Below, one piece after another: positions 1 to 6,211 of a DNA stretch of 64,000 nt (the first letter of the stretch is position 1; each line of letters begins with the position of its first letter). The position numbers and the translations under genes are program-made. The notes under the pieces were generated by a model that saw only the letters and a list, made by a program, of their open reading frames with translations, was not told the DNA's origin and made no database searches. The stretch spans positions 1-64,000 of the IMG/VR virus record IMGVR_UViG_3300032304_000900; one strand, written 5' to 3'. Source of the DNA: a virus.

Positions 1-2
1 TT

Positions 3-251
3 TCAAAGCAGGTCGACCTGAATGTCATGCGTTCCTGCCTTCATAGCATTGTCGTAATAGGTTATCCGTTTGGCCATTCCTTTGAGACCACTCATAGCCA
101 TTTGCTCTAGCACCTGCCATACACTGGCACGCTGGCTTACGATAGGCATTTCTGACATTCCATACACATCAGTCACGAAACCTACACCATCGATGATCAC
201 ACGGATCTTCTGTGTATTGTTAAGACCAGCAACAATTCGCTTCATTCTCAT
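3..251 (-). CDS. Hypothetical protein, 82 aa
   Basis: I do not recognise this protein. It is an 82-residue, mildly basic, soluble-looking sequence without a signal peptide or membrane segment. The start is supported by an AGGA element about nine bases upstream of the first ATG, and a second ATG lies two codons later. It begins 12 bases after the stop of the preceding minus-strand gene, so the two are probably co-transcribed from the sigma-70 promoter at 627-655. The stop codon is at the window edge, so the gene is complete, but its downstream context is not visible. It is probably an accessory early gene of a T4-like phage; function unknown. Confidence 0.6.
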   Translation of the reverse strand: MRMKRIVAGLNNTQKIRVIIDGVGFVTDVYGMSEMPIVSQRASVWQVLEQMAMSGLKGMAKRITYYDNAMKAGTHDIQVDLL

Positions 252-263
252 ATTATAATCCTG

Positions 264-596
264 TTAAACTTGTTTGAAACCGCAGAAGTCAACAACGAAA
301 GTTTTGTTGTTAAACAACAATTTGTCACCAACAGAAGTAGAACGATGACCGAAAACTTTGCCATTTATCTCAGGCAGTTCAGCGAGAACTTCCGTATCGG
401 CAGAGTAGTCAAAATTTTCTATTTCTTTTCCGTCAGCGAAAATTGTAGATTCACGACTCCAGCTACCATCGATGTTTTGTGTACGAAAGTAAGCATAATT
501 CAGAGCAGCATTTTCATTGCGACTACCGACATTGATTTTTGCTACTTTGATATTGTCATCGCCGAAGGCAGAGTGTATAACAGTTACATAGTTCAT
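264..596 (-). CDS. Hypothetical protein, 110 aa, first gene after an exact sigma-70 promoter
   Basis: I do not recognise the function. The 110-residue protein starts MNYVTVIHS and has no membrane segment. The frame stays open upstream to an ATG at 659, but I chose the ATG at 596. It has an AAGGAAAC ribosome site about seven bases upstream, and the longer version would run back through the promoter at 627-655 and past its likely transcription start near 620. A 143-codon frame on the opposite strand covers the same bases but has no comparable start signals. Position directly behind a host-type promoter suggests early expression. Only the gene call is supported, not a role. Confidence 0.7.
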   Translation of the reverse strand: MNYVTVIHSAFGDDNIKVAKINVGSRNENAALNYAYFRTQNIDGSWSRESTIFADGKEIENFDYSADTEVLAELPEINGKVFGHRSTSVGDKLLFNNKTFVVDFCGFKQV

Positions 597-626
597 TTCA
601 GTTTCCTTTTTCATCATCATAGAATG

Positions 627-655
627 ATTATACAGGAAAACCGAATAAATGTCAA
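627..655 (-). promoter_or_regulatory. Exact-consensus sigma-70 promoter (host-type, early)
   Basis: Read on the minus strand, TTGACA (650-655) is followed by exactly 17 bases and then TATAAT (627-632). Both hexamers and the spacing are the sigma-70 optimum. Transcription would start near base 620, about 24 bases before the ATG at 596. The promoter should be read by unmodified host polymerase immediately after infection and would express the two small genes to its left. Confidence 0.85.
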
Positions 656-668
656 GCAATTTGTTGGG

Positions 669-693
669 ATAACCCTACAGGCTGTAGGGTTAT
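669..693 (-). terminator. Perfect 11-bp hairpin between operon end and promoter
   Basis: Arms ATAACCCTACA (669-679) and TGTAGGGTTAT (683-693) are perfect inverted repeats around a three-base loop. The hairpin lies five bases past the stop of the 46-aa peptide gene and 13 bases before the -35 box of the next promoter, which is where a terminator would be expected. It lacks a following U-run on either strand, so it may be a weak terminator, an RNA 3-prime-end stabiliser or a protein-binding site. Confidence 0.4.
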
Positions 694-697
694 TAAG

Positions 698-838
698 TTA
701 GTGGATACTAACTAAGCAGATGAGGAATACAGCGATGGCAAAGGTCGCCAGCCACCCATAAGGCATTTCTATTTCTTTTCGGTTTGGACAGTGTCTGCCC
801 TGCTGACATAGGTTATCACAACAGTATCGTTTCATCAT
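698..838 (-). CDS. Small cysteine-rich single-span membrane peptide, 46 aa
   Basis: This 46-residue frame starts ATG-ATG at 838 and overlaps the stop of the upstream gene in the ATGA arrangement, with AGAGGTGG as ribosome site just before it. The N-terminal half is polar and carries four cysteines at residues 6, 7, 11 and 17, in the pattern CC-x3-C-x5-C with basic residues. The C-terminal half (residues about 26-46) is a hydrophobic segment beginning MPYGWLATFAIAVFLIC, with a fifth cysteine at residue 41. This predicts a one-pass membrane peptide with a cysteine-containing head, possibly metal-binding or disulfide-linked. Coupling to the upstream gene and a good ribosome site argue that it is translated. 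Function unknown. Confidence 0.6.
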   Translation of the reverse strand: MMKRYCCDNLCQQGRHCPNRKEIEMPYGWLATFAIAVFLICLVSIH

Positions 839-1044
839 CCACCTCTCGCAGCATGTTTCATAACTTTCTGTTCAATTGCTCTGTCAGCCATTACTTTGTT
901 TGCTGCTTTCTTAACAAATTGTTTTGCTGCTTTCTTACCTACCTTTGGCTCAATTTCCTTGCGTACTTTTTTCTTTGCCTTGCGCAGTTCACGTTCTTGT
1001 TTCCAGCGTGTTAATGGATCAATGTATACAGGTGTGTCGCTCAT
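835..1044 (-). CDS. Small highly basic protein, 69 aa
   Basis: This 69-residue protein is unrecognised. After a short N-terminus (MSDTPVYIDP) it is dominated by lysine, arginine and alanine, with stretches such as KAKKKVRKEIEPKVGKKAAK, and is predicted helical and strongly positive. That suggests nucleic-acid contact, but no family motif is visible. Its start overlaps the stop of the oxygenase gene by four bases (ATGA), and its own stop overlaps the start of the 46-aa membrane peptide in the same way. The three are therefore translationally coupled members of one operon. Confidence 0.65.
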   Translation of the reverse strand: MSDTPVYIDPLTRWKQERELRKAKKKVRKEIEPKVGKKAAKQFVKKAANKVMADRAIEQKVMKHAARGG

Positions 1045-1664
1045 AGTTTCAGCTCCGTTAGTGATTTATTAGCACCGAGTGTGCCACGAACAAATGTGTT
1101 AAATGCCAAACTGACTCTTGTATTATTATGTGAATCGCCTTTTATCTCAACCATGTGTGTTAGCCATGATGGAAACAAAACTAGCATCCCAGGACGAGAT
1201 GTAAAATTCCATGTCTCTGTGTTAAAATGATTTGTTTCTTTGTGTGCAAATTTGATTGTTCTGTAAACATCGTTGATAAACACTATCTTATCAATCTTCT
1301 CGTCTGCATTTATGTATACAACACCAGACAAATAACTGTTACTATGCGTATGTCTATGGTGATATTCACCTTTCCTAGTCCAGTTCATCCATGATTGTGT
1401 AACATATATTTCCACATCATCAGATTCTGGAATAATAATATTATCAACATACTGTTTTAGCACAACATCAATTTCTGCCTTCAAGCCAGCCATCTCTGGT
1501 TCATTCAAAACATAATTGTTCTTGCTCATGCTGTTGCCAATGTTACGCATTTGTTTGCTGTTTTGTTTAGCAAAAAATTGTTTTTCTTCTGCAGTCCAGT
1601 CTCTTTCAAGTTGAGATAAAACAACTGGTACAGGAAAAATTGGTTGTATTACTGGTTCAATCAT
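1041..1664 (-). CDS. 2-oxoglutarate/Fe(II)-dependent oxygenase
   Basis: This 207-residue protein has the core of the putative 2OG-Fe(II) oxygenase family (PF13759 type) found in many aquatic T4-like phages. The metal motif lies at residues 102-118 (HHRHTHSNSYLSGVVYI). His105/His107 are candidate iron ligands, and NS-x-LSGV is the family signature. The distal histidine is His170 in FPSWLTHMVEIKGD, and Arg183 in RVSLAFN is the likely 2-oxoglutarate ligand. The family hydroxylates or oxidises a substrate using O2 and 2-oxoglutarate; the phage substrate is not known. The gene overlaps the neighbouring small gene by four bases. The family assignment is good; biological role is inference only. Confidence 0.85.
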   Translation of the reverse strand: MIEPVIQPIFPVPVVLSQLERDWTAEEKQFFAKQNSKQMRNIGNSMSKNNYVLNEPEMAGLKAEIDVVLKQYVDNIIIPESDDVEIYVTQSWMNWTRKGEYHHRHTHSNSYLSGVVYINADEKIDKIVFINDVYRTIKFAHKETNHFNTETWNFTSRPGMLVLFPSWLTHMVEIKGDSHNNTRVSLAFNTFVRGTLGANKSLTELKL

Positions 1665-1798
1665 AACATACCTCTGTAGTATTTGTATAGTTTTACCTGA
1701 TGGGCAAATATGCGTGGATAATGTTCAAAATTTGCCAGCGCATCACCATAGTATTCTTCAAGTTGTTTATAAAAATCTAAGATCTCTTGTTCTGTCAT
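1661..1798 (-). CDS. Hypothetical protein, 45 aa
   Basis: This is a 45-residue protein (MTEQEILDFYKQLEEYYGDA...) rich in tyrosine and acidic residues, predicted helical, with no recognised domain. The frame is open to an ATG at 1876, but I chose the ATG at 1798. The longer form would overlap the C-terminus of the upstream membrane protein gene by 68 bases, whereas the short form leaves a 10-base gap. The stop overlaps the oxygenase start. It is probably a small soluble protein of the same operon. Function unknown. Confidence 0.6.
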   Translation of the reverse strand: MTEQEILDFYKQLEEYYGDALANFEHYPRIFAHQVKLYKYYRGML

Positions 1799-1808
1799 AC
1801 TATCAGAT

Positions 1809-2147
1809 CTATCTTTTGTTCGGTTTTGGTAGTTGTGGTAGTGATTTCCAATGTTCAATCCAATGAGAATGCTCATCGATACGCTTTTCGTTCTCCATCT
1901 CTCTCATACGAATCTCATTTAGATCTCGACGATAATCACCGAGCTTTTCGTTCATCTTATCGATCTTTTGCTCAATATAAAGAGTTCGCTGATCCATTAA
2001 ATCAATACGACTCTTGAAGTATTCGATGTCGTTTCCACGACTGACAAGAAATGCGATCAGTATCAATACGAGAAAGACAAGCGCAAGTAGAGTCGTAAGA
2101 ATTACCTGACTTTTTTCAGAGGGATTTAGATCTTTCCAGAGATTCAT
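1809..2147 (-). CDS. Single-span membrane protein with coiled-coil tail, 112 aa
   Basis: The 112-residue protein has a short polar N-terminus, one hydrophobic helix at about residues 14-36 (VILTTLLALVFLVLILIAFLV), and a long charged helical tail with heptad character from about residue 45 to 95. This topology suits a membrane-anchored protein with an oligomeric coiled-coil domain, as seen in some lysis accessory and immunity proteins. No specific motif allows naming it, and it lacks the lipobox or signal sequence expected of spanins. It sits between gene 46 and the small 45-aa gene, in the early/middle operon. The membrane segment is clear; the role is unknown. Confidence 0.65.
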   Translation of the reverse strand: MNLWKDLNPSEKSQVILTTLLALVFLVLILIAFLVSRGNDIEYFKSRIDLMDQRTLYIEQKIDKMNEKLGDYRRDLNEIRMREMENEKRIDEHSHWIEHWKSLPQLPKPNKR

Positions 2148-2163
2148 AATTCTGCTTGTTCTG

Positions 2164-3876
2164 TCATACTATTACTGAGAAATCATTTTGTTTTTCAAAT
2201 TTAATTACATTACGGAATTTATCAAAAAGTTGATCGCCTTTGTGTGAGATAACAAATACATTAGTTTTGTCATCAAATGTGTTCATCAAAGTCAAGAAAT
2301 AATCTGTGCCTGCTACGTCAAGAGAACTATCAAAGATCTCATCAAGAATCAACAGATTAGTATTAACAGAGTTCTTCATCTTAGCAATTTGTCGCCATGT
2401 GAATAGAATAGCCAAATCAATACGCATCTTCTCACCCTCAGAGAACGATTCATACGTAAACTCATCACGATATCTTGCTTTTATTTTTTCAGTAAATGTC
2501 TCGTCAAGTTCAAAATGGACATAAAAATCCATAGCAGAAAGATACTTGTTGATTAGTTTGTTCATCACTGGTAGATATTCACGGATAATGGTTGTTTTAA
2601 TTCCCGTGTCACGCAGCAGACTAGATGCTAGTTCTTGATACTGTCTTTGTTCAGACAATTCAGTCTTTCTATTCACATATGAAACTGCTTCTTCAGCCAT
2701 AGTTTTGAGTTTGGCTTTCTCCTCATCCACATTGGTTGTATCACTTTTAGTTTTATCAATTTCTTCCTGTAGTTCTCTATTGAGTTTGTTCAACATGGTA
2801 ACAGTTTGATTGGCTGTAGAAACTTCGATATTTTTATCAGTAATTAAATTCTGTATTTCATTGATCTTTTCTAGTCTTTCCTCTAGTTTCCCTAGTGCTG
2901 CTGTAAGATCGTCAATATGTCTCTGATTTTCCTCAAAATCTCTCTGAATTTGATCAATTATTCGCGATTTATGCTCATGTGGGATCCCTTGTTCACACTG
3001 AGGGCAAGTCTCGTTGTCTTTAAAAAAATCTATTGTGGTGGTGAGATCTGCAATCTTACTGCTTTTCTTATTGGTAAGGGTTTTCGCTTTCTCGATCTGC
3101 GATAATACATCCGTCCTGTCTTCGATGCTCTGTTTAAGTTGACCAATGTCTGTAACGAGAACATCAATAGTCTGGTTCGTGGTTTGGATAGATAAATCAT
3201 TATCCTCAATCTTTTTCTGGACTGCTGCCACAGCATCTTTTCTGTTATCGAGCAAGATCTTAATGGTCTTTTGTTGATTATCAACCCTCTCACGTGCCAT
3301 TGTGAGCGCAGATTCAGTTGCGGTAATTTCATCTTTTGTCTCCTGCATTCTTTCTTTTAATACATTGTTCATCACACTAAACACACGTATGTCTAGAATA
3401 TCTTCAATCACTTCTCTACGTTGAGCAGATGGCAACTGCATGAATGGAACAAAAGATGCGCTGCCAAGAATGACAACCTGCGTAAATGTTTTATAGTTAA
3501 TCTTAAGGATTTGTTGTTCTAAAATTTTCTGATAGTCACGTGATGCTGCTTCCTGATTAAGCAGTGTTCCATCACACCAAATTTCAAATACATTTGGTTT
3601 AATGCCACGAACAATTTTATACTCTTTACCTGATACTGAAAACTCAACAGTTGTTACACAGTTCTTTTGATTGATGCTGTTGATCAACTGTGGTTTGTTA
3701 ATATTTCTAAATGGTTTACCAAACAATGAAAAGCACAATGCATCTAAGATTGTGCTTTTACCTTCACCATTTTTACCAACAATAAGAGTTGTTGGAGATT
3801 TGTTTAGTAGTACTTTGTTCGGTGAGTTTCCTGTGGATAAAAAGTTTTTCCACTCAACTGACTTAAATTTTATCAA
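2164..3876 (-). CDS. 46: Recombination endonuclease large subunit gp46 (SbcC/Rad50-like)
   Basis: This is the ATPase subunit of the gp46/gp47 (Rad50/Mre11-like) complex, which resects DNA ends for recombination-dependent replication and host DNA turnover. Its 570 residues match T4 gp46 in size. The Walker A motif GKNGEGKST is at residues 34-42, long coiled-coil arms flank a zinc-hook CPQC at residues 291-294, and the signature motif SFSEGEKMRIDLA and Walker B LLILDEIFD are near the C-terminus. The start overlaps the end of gene 47 by four bases, as expected for subunits made together. The assignment is secure. Confidence 0.97.
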   Translation of the reverse strand: MIKFKSVEWKNFLSTGNSPNKVLLNKSPTTLIVGKNGEGKSTILDALCFSLFGKPFRNINKPQLINSINQKNCVTTVEFSVSGKEYKIVRGIKPNVFEIWCDGTLLNQEAASRDYQKILEQQILKINYKTFTQVVILGSASFVPFMQLPSAQRREVIEDILDIRVFSVMNNVLKERMQETKDEITATESALTMARERVDNQQKTIKILLDNRKDAVAAVQKKIEDNDLSIQTTNQTIDVLVTDIGQLKQSIEDRTDVLSQIEKAKTLTNKKSSKIADLTTTIDFFKDNETCPQCEQGIPHEHKSRIIDQIQRDFEENQRHIDDLTAALGKLEERLEKINEIQNLITDKNIEVSTANQTVTMLNKLNRELQEEIDKTKSDTTNVDEEKAKLKTMAEEAVSYVNRKTELSEQRQYQELASSLLRDTGIKTTIIREYLPVMNKLINKYLSAMDFYVHFELDETFTEKIKARYRDEFTYESFSEGEKMRIDLAILFTWRQIAKMKNSVNTNLLILDEIFDSSLDVAGTDYFLTLMNTFDDKTNVFVISHKGDQLFDKFRNVIKFEKQNDFSVIV

Positions 3877-4946
3877 GCAACCTCCATGTTTACTGCTTCA
3901 GTATACAGTGCTTTCATATATTGTTTAATGCGTTCTTTGTCAGCATCTGTTTGTATTGAATCAATATAATTATCCAAAACAGACATAGTGTCTTCCAGAT
4001 TAATGTCGCCATCGATTGTTCCTTCTTCATATTCCGAAAAGTTTTCAATGATTTTAATTTCAGCGCACCCTTTAGTATATAATTTGGCAGTAAATTTGTC
4101 AAATTTATATAAGTCTGTTTTGTTGACTACCACAAGTTTAACAAAACAATCTTTTAAATCCATTGAATCTAGATCAATTGTTTTCCCTGTCTCGGAATTG
4201 TCATCATATTCGATTCTAACAAACATACTATAAGGATTGACGATAAATTCGAGTTGTCTGTCGTGTACGCTAAACAAATGAAATCCTCTGGGATCTCTGT
4301 AATCCTGCCAAGTGAGTTCATATGGGTTTCCGAGGTAGTAAATCTGCCCATCATTACTGCGGTGATGATAATGCCCACTAAAAACCAAATCAAACTTTTC
4401 GAATGTTTTCTTATCCATTCCTTCATGACTTTCCATTCCCTTATACATGGCAAATCCAGATATTTCTAAATGACCCATACAAAGAGTAGCTGATGTGTTT
4501 GTTATTTCTTGAATAGTTTGCGCATAGTTTTCAGCACAAATCCAAGGCAACATCAAAACATCACAAGATGGATTCTCGTAATCTAGATGAATTGTTTGTG
4601 GATTGCTAATTATTGTTATGTTATCATATTCTTGAAGTAACAATTCTGGTGAGTTTACATCGTTGGTGTTTTTATAATATGTGTCATGATTACCAGCGAT
4701 CATAATAACATTGATATTTCGTTCTGCTAGTCTATCAAAAAACATTTCTTTAGCACGTTTCAATGCATAAAAATTTACATACTTTCTTCTATCAAATGTG
4801 TCGCCAAGAATTAGAACAGTTTTAATCTTATGATCATCAATCGTTGGGAAAAAAACATTATCATAAAATTTTTGAAAAAAATCTAAAAAAACTATGCTGT
4901 CGTTTCTTGCGCCAAAATGTTGGTCAGTAATAATAGCTACTTTCAT
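3873..4946 (-). CDS. 47: Recombination endonuclease small subunit gp47 (SbcD/Mre11-like)
   Basis: This is the metallophosphoesterase nuclease subunit that pairs with gp46. All family motifs are present in order: TDQHFGARND at the N-terminus (metal ligands Asp8, His10), LILGDTFDRRK, MIAGNHDTYY, GHLEISG and FSGHYHHRS. The 357-residue length is close to T4 gp47. It overlaps gene 46 downstream and is followed closely upstream by a small unknown gene behind gene 55. A sigma-70-like element lies inside the coding sequence at 4074-4102 and could give extra expression of gene 46. Confidence 0.97.
   Translation of the reverse strand: MKVAIITDQHFGARNDSIVFLDFFQKFYDNVFFPTIDDHKIKTVLILGDTFDRRKYVNFYALKRAKEMFFDRLAERNINVIMIAGNHDTYYKNTNDVNSPELLLQEYDNITIISNPQTIHLDYENPSCDVLMLPWICAENYAQTIQEITNTSATLCMGHLEISGFAMYKGMESHEGMDKKTFEKFDLVFSGHYHHRSNDGQIYYLGNPYELTWQDYRDPRGFHLFSVHDRQLEFIVNPYSMFVRIEYDDNSETGKTIDLDSMDLKDCFVKLVVVNKTDLYKFDKFTAKLYTKGCAEIKIIENFSEYEEGTIDGDINLEDTMSVLDNYIDSIQTDADKERIKQYMKALYTEAVNMEVA
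4074..4102 (-). promoter_or_regulatory. Possible intragenic sigma-70 promoter within gene 47
   Basis: On the minus strand, TTGACA (4097-4102), a 17-base spacer and TATACT (4074-4079) match the consensus at 11 of 12 positions. It lies inside gene 47 about 200 bases before gene 46. The bases also encode ordinary protein sequence, so coincidence is possible. Confidence 0.3.
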
Positions 4947-5140
4947 AACAAATCTAACTCCGCATCAGGATATCCTTTTGGTTTTTTTATCTCAGTCATC
5001 TCAACAAACCTATCTCCTAATTTTGACATAAAGTCATAAGCATCTTTTTGTTCTTCAAACATCTTATATAACATGCTCTGTTCAGAAGTGGAAATTGTGC
5101 TGTAATATTTTACCATCCATTTTTGTTTTTCAATTTCCAT
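4943..5140 (-). CDS. Hypothetical protein, 65 aa
   Basis: This is an unrecognised 65-residue, charged protein starting MEIEKQKWMVKYYST. The frame is open further upstream to 5227, but that extension (very basic, LICRKRNQQRKKQK) lies entirely inside gene 55. The ATG at 5140 gives only an 11-base overlap with the gene 55 stop. Its own end overlaps the gene 47 start by four bases. Small genes at this position, between the late sigma factor and gp47, are common in T4-like phages. Function unknown. Confidence 0.6.
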   Translation of the reverse strand: MEIEKQKWMVKYYSTISTSEQSMLYKMFEEQKDAYDFMSKLGDRFVEMTEIKKPKGYPDAELDLL

Positions 5141-5693
5141 TGTTCTCGTCTTCCATAAAACTCTCAAGATTATTTTTTGTTTTTTTCTTTGCTGGTTTCT
5201 TTTTCGGCATATTAAATTCAGAATCATTGTTGCTGCGCAAATATTCCATCATTTGATTTGTCCACTCACCATCTTCATCTTGTTCTTGCAAATCAAACAA
5301 CTCAAATGGCATCTCAAGAATCATTTTGTTTTTAACATATGTTTGTTTCTTTTCTTTTTGGATTTTTCGTATGAAAGCATAATAAATGATTTGTGTAAAA
5401 TATGCAAAAGGATTACTAGATTTCGTTGGATCAAAATTGTCAATGTACTGAAGACAGTTCTCAACTCCGTCAAGAATCATGTCTTCTCTGTAAGTATAAT
5501 TGATAAAATTGGATTTATAAGACAGATGTGTTGCTATCTTCATCAAGCATTCCCCAATATATTCAGGAACACGAGGTTTATCATCACCAGATGCTTCAGC
5601 ATCCAGTACACTCTGTTTATATTTTTTGATTGCTGCTAAGAAATCAGCATTATTGACATAATGTGCTTTTTCTTTTGTTGTTGTATCGTTCAT
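5130..5693 (-). CDS. 55: Late-transcription sigma factor gp55
   Basis: gp55 is the T4-type sigma factor that replaces host sigma on RNA polymerase and recognises the extended -10 box TATAAATA of late promoters. The 187-residue protein matches T4 gp55 in size (185). It carries the family-typical central segment: YREDMILDGVENCLQYIDNF, followed by NPFAYFTQIIYYAFIRKIQKEKK, which resembles sigma region 2 (core binding and -10 recognition). The C-terminus is lysine-rich. It lies directly behind an exact sigma-70 promoter and upstream of gp47/gp46. Its targets are visible in this window as late boxes. Confidence 0.93.
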   Translation of the reverse strand: MNDTTTKEKAHYVNNADFLAAIKKYKQSVLDAEASGDDKPRVPEYIGECLMKIATHLSYKSNFINYTYREDMILDGVENCLQYIDNFDPTKSSNPFAYFTQIIYYAFIRKIQKEKKQTYVKNKMILEMPFELFDLQEQDEDGEWTNQMMEYLRSNNDSEFNMPKKKPAKKKTKNNLESFMEDENNGN

Positions 5694-5723
5694 TGTCGCC
5701 CCACTTAATATAATACTAAAAAC

Positions 5724-5752
5724 ATTATACTACATAATCAATAATTTGTCAA
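5724..5752 (-). promoter_or_regulatory. Exact-consensus sigma-70 promoter upstream of gene 55
   Basis: On the minus strand, TTGACA (5747-5752), 17 bases and TATAAT (5724-5729) give a perfect match in both hexamers and spacing. It fills the 65-base gap between the 150-aa gene and gene 55, with transcription starting about 25 bases before the gene 55 start codon. It would make the late sigma factor and the gp47/gp46 genes expressible by host polymerase. Confidence 0.85.
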
Positions 5753-5758
5753 ATATAT

Positions 5759-6211
5759 TTAATGTAATGTCTTGTTTGAATCAACCTTTACTTGACCTTC
5801 TGTTTCTTCTTGTATTTCTTCCATCTTTTTCATCAATTGTTCCATCTTTTCATCTACAATGTCACTTATTTCTAAGAAATTTTCTGGTTTAACTAATTCT
5901 TCAAGATCATAACTTTTTAATGCTTCTGGTTCCTCTTGTTTATTCAGCATGTCAACATAGTAAGGAACAGCATCCTTGTTCATTGGTTTGATGAATGTTA
6001 GATCTTTCTTCAAAAAGGTAAATTGTTTGTCATCAGTAAATGGACAAAATGAGGAAGTCGAGTGAACTTCTCTCATAACATTTTTTGCTACTTGAAATGT
6101 TTGTTTAGATATGAGTAATGGAAACAAAACTGTGATGTCTTTTTCAGTTTCTTGTTTAACAATGCATAAGAAACTTTCTCCTGTTGTCATACGCATAACT
6201 CTAAAATCCAT
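5759..6211 (-). CDS. Hypothetical protein with Sm-like N-terminal region, 150 aa
   Basis: This 150-residue protein has a beta-rich N-terminal region (MDFRVMRMTTGESFLCIV...) that resembles the LSM/Sm-like small proteins often found next to uvsW in T4-like phages. An acidic helical tail with coiled-coil character (EKMEQLMKKMEEIQEETEG) follows. The start ATG overlaps the uvsW stop by one base (TAATG), so it is translationally coupled to the helicase. The gene ends seven bases before the -35 box of the gene 55 promoter. RNA binding would fit the fold but is an inference; conserved family, unknown role. Confidence 0.6.
   Translation of the reverse strand: MDFRVMRMTTGESFLCIVKQETEKDITVLFPLLISKQTFQVAKNVMREVHSTSSFCPFTDDKQFTFLKKDLTFIKPMNKDAVPYYVDMLNKQEEPEALKSYDLEELVKPENFLEISDIVDEKMEQLMKKMEEIQEETEGQVKVDSNKTLH

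Noticed and set aside
597-659. Longer N-terminus for the 110-aa gene starting at 659
   Set aside because: It would begin upstream of the -10 box and the predicted transcription start, so it could not be translated from that promoter.
270-701. 143-codon open frame on the plus strand opposite the 110-aa gene
   Set aside because: No ribosome site at its start; the minus-strand frame has an exact promoter, a good ribosome site and coherent spacing.
5141-5227. Basic N-terminal extension of the 65-aa gene
   Set aside because: It lies wholly within gene 55; the ATG at 5140 gives the normal small overlap.
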